A stretch of 64,000 nt of DNA from HyVt-105 sp049975425 (GTDB taxonomy: Bacteria > Bacteroidota > Bacteroidia > Bacteroidales > VadinHA17): NCBI GenBank assembly GCA_049975425.1, contig JBNGDI010000011.1:1-64000 (forward strand). The letters are read 5' to 3'. The translations under genes and the position numbers were made by a program. The notes beneath the pieces were generated by a model. That model made no database searches. It was given only the letters and a program-made list of their open reading frames with translations, and was not told where the DNA came from. Of the stretch, positions 61,230 through 64,000 are shown piece by piece (position 1 is the first letter of the stretch; every line of letters starts with the position of its first letter).

Positions 61230-62420
61230 ATGCAACATTATTCGCTGCTGGAAGTCAATGACAGGAAAACCCGGAAAGAGTTTCTGATGCTGCCTGTCAG
61301 GCTCTACCGGAACGACAGAAACTGGATCAGGCCACTGGATGAAGATGTAGAAAGGGTGTTTGATCCGAAAAAAAACAAAATGTTCAGGACCGGTGAAGCC
61401 ATCCGCTGGCTTCTGGCAGATTCGACAGGCAAAATTGTGGGCAGGGTAGCAGCATTCTACGACAAAGCCACGGCTGCCAAGAATGAACAGCCTACCGGAG
61501 GGATGGGATTTTTTGAATGCATCAACGACCGGGAAGCAGCCTTCCGTTTGTTTGACGCCTGTAAACAGTGGCTGGCGGAAAAGGGTATGGAAGCCATGGA
61601 CGGACCCGTAAACTTCGGCGAACGCGACCGCTGGTGGGGATTGCTGGTGGATGGCTTTACCGAACCAAATTACTGCATGCCTTATAATTTCCCCTATTAC
61701 CGCAATCTGTTTGAAGAATACGGATTTAAAAATTACTTTAACCAGTACACCTATTACCGCACCCTGACCACGGAAAAAGGGCTGCAGGAAACCATCCGTG
61801 AAAAAGCCGAACGGGTGGCCCGGAATTCCGATTATACCTTTACCCATATCGACAAAAGGAATATGGAAAAGGTGGTAGATGATTTTCGTGCTATCTACAA
61901 CAAAGCCTGGGCAAATTTCCCCGGCGTGAAGCCCATCAGCAAAATACATGCCCAGTCGCTGCTGAAAAGCATGCAGGCCATTCTGGATGAACGTCTGATG
62001 TGGTTCGGTTATTACCGTAACGAACCCATCGCATTCTTTATCATGCTTCCCGAAATCAACCAGATCATCAAGCGCCTGAACGGAAAAATGAACCTGATCG
62101 GGAAAATCAAATTTCTCCTTCACCAGAAAATCCTGAAAACCAATACCAAGGTTTTCGGAGTCATCTTCGGAGTGGCTCCTGAACACCAGGTCCGCGGTGT
62201 GGAAGGCGCCCTGGTAATGGCTTTCGCACAGGAGGCCAAAAAACCCGATTTCCACTACACCGATCTGGAAATGAACTGGATAGGGGATTTCAATCCCAGC
62301 ATGATGCGGGTGGCTGAACAGATAGGAGGCACCATTATCAAAACCCATGTTACTTACCGGTACCTGTTCGACAGGAACAAACCCTTCACCCGCATGAAAA
62401 AGGTCAACGTAAGAAATTGA
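61230..62420 (+). CDS. GNAT-like / YghO-type hypothetical protein
   Basis: A 396-residue protein that resembles the YghO group of predicted N-acetyltransferases: an N-terminal segment (FLMLPVRLYRNDRNWIRPLD), GPVNFGERDRWWGLLVDGF, YYRNLFEEYGF and a C-terminal region (about 310-380) with the acetyltransferase-like pattern VRGVEGALVMAFAQEAKK. Substrate unknown. A clear terminator follows. Confidence 0.7.
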   Translation: MQHYSLLEVNDRKTRKEFLMLPVRLYRNDRNWIRPLDEDVERVFDPKKNKMFRTGEAIRWLLADSTGKIVGRVAAFYDKATAAKNEQPTGGMGFFECINDREAAFRLFDACKQWLAEKGMEAMDGPVNFGERDRWWGLLVDGFTEPNYCMPYNFPYYRNLFEEYGFKNYFNQYTYYRTLTTEKGLQETIREKAERVARNSDYTFTHIDKRNMEKVVDDFRAIYNKAWANFPGVKPISKIHAQSLLKSMQAILDERLMWFGYYRNEPIAFFIMLPEINQIIKRLNGKMNLIGKIKFLLHQKILKTNTKVFGVIFGVAPEHQVRGVEGALVMAFAQEAKKPDFHYTDLEMNWIGDFNPSMMRVAEQIGGTIIKTHVTYRYLFDRNKPFTRMKKVNVRN

Positions 62421-62455
62421 ATTTTGCTTTTACAGAAAGAAAAACCTGACAATTG

Positions 62456-62487
62456 AAAAATGGTGCCGTGAGTCTGGCACCATTTTT
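62456..62487. terminator. Bidirectional rho-independent terminator
   Basis: 12-bp perfect stem AAAAATGGTGCC / GGCACCATTTTT with an 8-base loop. It can end the GNAT-like transcript and, in the other direction, trpS. Confidence 0.85.
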
Positions 62488-62543
62488 GTTCCTTTTCTGG
62501 TAACGTCAACAATCCAACATATACTTGAAATGATTTTCAGGGC

Positions 62544-62572
62544 AGCCGGGTTCCATTACCCGGCTTTTTTTT
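62544..62572 (+). terminator. Second plus-strand terminator before trpS
   Basis: 8-bp stem AGCCGGGT / ACCCGGCT with a 6-base loop and a run of eight T (62565-62572), oriented to stop plus-strand transcription just before the trpS stop codon. Confidence 0.8.
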
Positions 62573-62573
62573 G

Positions 62574-63563
62574 TCAGAACTGTTTGAAGCCAATGATCTC
62601 CCGCACATCGCGCAGAGTTGCAGAAGCGCTTTCCCGGGCTCTGGCAGCCCCCGTCATCACCACCTTGCGCAGATAGGCATCGTCGGCTTTGATCTCCCTG
62701 ATCCTTTCCCTTATTGGATCTGTCAGCCGGATAATGTCCTCGGCCAGCTGCTTTTTCATTTCTCCGTACCGGATTGTACACCGGTTGTACTGGTCCTCAA
62801 AATAATCAAGGGTTTCTTTATCCGAAACCACCTGCATCAGGGTAAACAGATTCTGAACCGGCTCGCTTTTCTTCTGCCCCGGGTGTTCCGGTCCGCTGTC
62901 GGTAACCGCCCGCATTACTTTTTTTCTGACCTCGACCGGCTCATCGGAAAGAAAAATCCCGTTCCCTTCCGATTTTCCCATCTTTCCTGTACCATCCAGA
63001 CCAGGAATCCTGATCAGAGCCTCCCCAAAATTATAAGGCTCGGGCTCGGGAAAATAATCCACTTTGTAAAGGTTATTGAAACGGCGGGCAAAACGGCGGG
63101 TCATCTCCAGATGCTGCTCCTGATCTTTCCCCACCGGCACCTTGCTGGCACGGTGAATGATGATATCGGCAGCCATCAGCACCGGATAGGTCAGCAAACC
63201 TGCATTGACATTCTCGGGCTGTTTTCTCACTTTTTCCTTAAAAGAAGCCGTACGCTCCAGCTCTCCCACATAGGCGTTCATGTTCAGTAACAAATACAGT
63301 TCCGGCACCTCGGGCACGTCACTTTGCAGGAACACCGTGGCTTTCTCCGGATCAATGCCGCAGGCCAGGTATTCCGAAAGTACCTGTTTTATATTTCCAT
63401 GCAGATCCGACGGGGTAGGATGCGTAGTCAGAGAATGATAATCGGCTATGAAAAAATAACAATGATGCTCGTGCTGCATCCTGACAAAATTTCTGATCGC
63501 TCCGAAATAGTTACCCAGATGCAGGTTCCCGGTGGAACGGATTCCGCTCACAACAATATCCAT
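62574..63563 (-). CDS. trpS: Tryptophanyl-tRNA synthetase
   Basis: A 329-residue class I synthetase. The HIGH-like motif is in RSTGNLHLGNYFGA and KMSKS reads GKMGKSEGN. AADIIIHRASKVPVGKDQEQ is the tryptophan-site region. It charges tRNA-Trp. Complete and of normal length. Confidence 0.95.
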   Translation of the reverse strand: MDIVVSGIRSTGNLHLGNYFGAIRNFVRMQHEHHCYFFIADYHSLTTHPTPSDLHGNIKQVLSEYLACGIDPEKATVFLQSDVPEVPELYLLLNMNAYVGELERTASFKEKVRKQPENVNAGLLTYPVLMAADIIIHRASKVPVGKDQEQHLEMTRRFARRFNNLYKVDYFPEPEPYNFGEALIRIPGLDGTGKMGKSEGNGIFLSDEPVEVRKKVMRAVTDSGPEHPGQKKSEPVQNLFTLMQVVSDKETLDYFEDQYNRCTIRYGEMKKQLAEDIIRLTDPIRERIREIKADDAYLRKVVMTGAARARESASATLRDVREIIGFKQF

Positions 63564-63595
63564 GCTTCAGTCGTTGATTCTGTGTCAATCCAGTG

Positions 63596-63603
63596 CAAAG
63601 CTA
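63596..63603 (-). promoter_or_regulatory. -7 element of trpS
   Basis: Minus strand reads TAGCTTTG, a full match to TAnnTTTG, 32 bp before the ATG. Confidence 0.5.
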
Positions 63604-63625
63604 TAAAATGTTGGGGAAAAAATAG

Positions 63626-63633
63626 TACTTTTG
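63626..63633 (+). promoter_or_regulatory. -7 element of rbfA
   Basis: TACTTTTG, a full match to TAnnTTTG, divergent to the trpS box, with about 80 bp to the chosen rbfA start. Confidence 0.45.
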
Positions 63634-63714
63634 TGCCCTGAAGCCCTTACAGGAACCAATGAAAAGAGGGAGTCCCCCTTTGAAAGGCTGATGGTTTCGG
63701 TTAAATACCTGAAA

Positions 63715-64000
63715 ATGACTTCCACCCGGCAACAAAAAGTATCCAGGCTATTGCAGAAGGAACTCGGACCCATTTTTCAGCAAATGGCACCCGAGTTCGA
63801 GGGGAACATGATTACCGTCACCGTGGTGAGAATCAGCCCCGATCTTTCGGTGGCAAAGGTATATCTCAGTATCTTCCCGGGAAAAAACAAAGAGGAGGTC
63901 CTGGAAAAGATCCGGGAAAAAACGCCGGCAGTCAGGGGTTTGCTGGGAAATATCATCAGGAACCAGGTAAGGATCATTCCGGCCCTGTATTTCTACCTGG
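63715..64000 (+). CDS. rbfA: Ribosome-binding factor A (partial, runs off the window)
   Basis: The first 95 residues are visible. MTSTRQQKVSRLLQKELG, then VTVVRISPDLSVAKVYLSIF, match RbfA, a 30S maturation factor that binds near the 5' end of 16S rRNA. An in-frame ATG at 63691 would add eight residues. The 3' end is beyond 64000. Confidence 0.85.
   Translation, partial: MTSTRQQKVSRLLQKELGPIFQQMAPEFEGNMITVTVVRISPDLSVAKVYLSIFPGKNKEEVLEKIREKTPAVRGLLGNIIRNQVRIIPALYFYL

Overview
The window is a 64-kb piece of a Bacteroidota chromosome, most likely from an anaerobic or facultatively anaerobic member of the Bacteroidales. Three things support this. It carries a complete type IX secretion core (PorP-GldK-GldL-GldM-GldN). 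It has several families typical of the phylum (DUF4270, DUF4834, DUF5723, HU-CCDC81/SPOR, SUMF1-type GldK). Many genes have a Bacteroidota-type -7 element (TAnnTTTG) just upstream, sometimes with a TTG at about -33. I see no rRNA, tRNA, CRISPR array, transposase or phage gene. Coding density is very high and no gene-free gap exceeds 300 bp.

Layout. (1) 0-11.3 kb: an HU/SPOR protein, then a sugar-nucleotide operon wbpE-wbpD-wbpB-wbpA-galE-rfbB, then on the minus strand a half-size GT5 protein, a DUF4270 lipoprotein and glmS. (2) 11.4-24.9 kb: panC-panD-flippase-rfaE2-radA-EEP-DUF4197-fused peptide ABC ATPase, a convergent PBP1A, then topA and a ureohydrolase-fold protein with altered metal ligands. 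(3) 25.2-31.1 kb: the T9SS operon, closed by a bidirectional terminator. (4) 31.1-35.1 kb: manC, mlaE-mlaF and a trans-sulfuration-family PLP enzyme. (5) 35.1-48.3 kb: a respiratory/sulfur island. A seven-gene minus-strand operon encodes a polysulfide/thiosulfate-reductase-type PsrABC complex, two half-size YeeE/YedE thiosulfate transporters and two membrane-anchored rhodanese-like proteins. Divergent to it are a Rieske protein and a cytochrome b6 fused to a twelve-heme c-type domain. Then come a Crp/Fnr regulator, a Cys-rich membrane microprotein, mobA and an ECF-transporter-like membrane protein; a THEP1 NTPase flanks the other side. (6) 48.2-64 kb: YfhO, DUF4834, DUF5723, a large surface lipoprotein, an anchored DUF3352/propeller protein, a TonB-dependent receptor, a radical SAM enzyme, a GNAT-like protein, trpS and the start of rbfA.

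How the genes fit together. glmS and wbpA/B/E/D make a di-N-acetylated glucuronic-acid sugar nucleotide. In Porphyromonas the Wbp/Vim pathway supplies the sugar that links T9SS cargo to the surface polysaccharide, so the cell-surface operon and the T9SS operon may be one functional story. In the sulfur island, MobA finishes the molybdenum cofactor needed by PsrA, the YeeE pair would bring in thiosulfate-type sulfur, and the Rieske/b/multiheme protein offers a quinol-linked electron route.

The strongest candidate for something undescribed is the pair of rhodanese-like proteins at 35650-36909. Both have lost the canonical active-site cysteine, and both end in the same tail, RREK-x-TTIQGGC, with cysteine as the very last residue. 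In one of them that is the only cysteine in the protein. Other leads are the Rieske plus cytochrome b6/dodecaheme fusion, the ligand-altered ureohydrolase at the T9SS locus, and a perfect CRP-type operator in front of the island's own Crp/Fnr gene.
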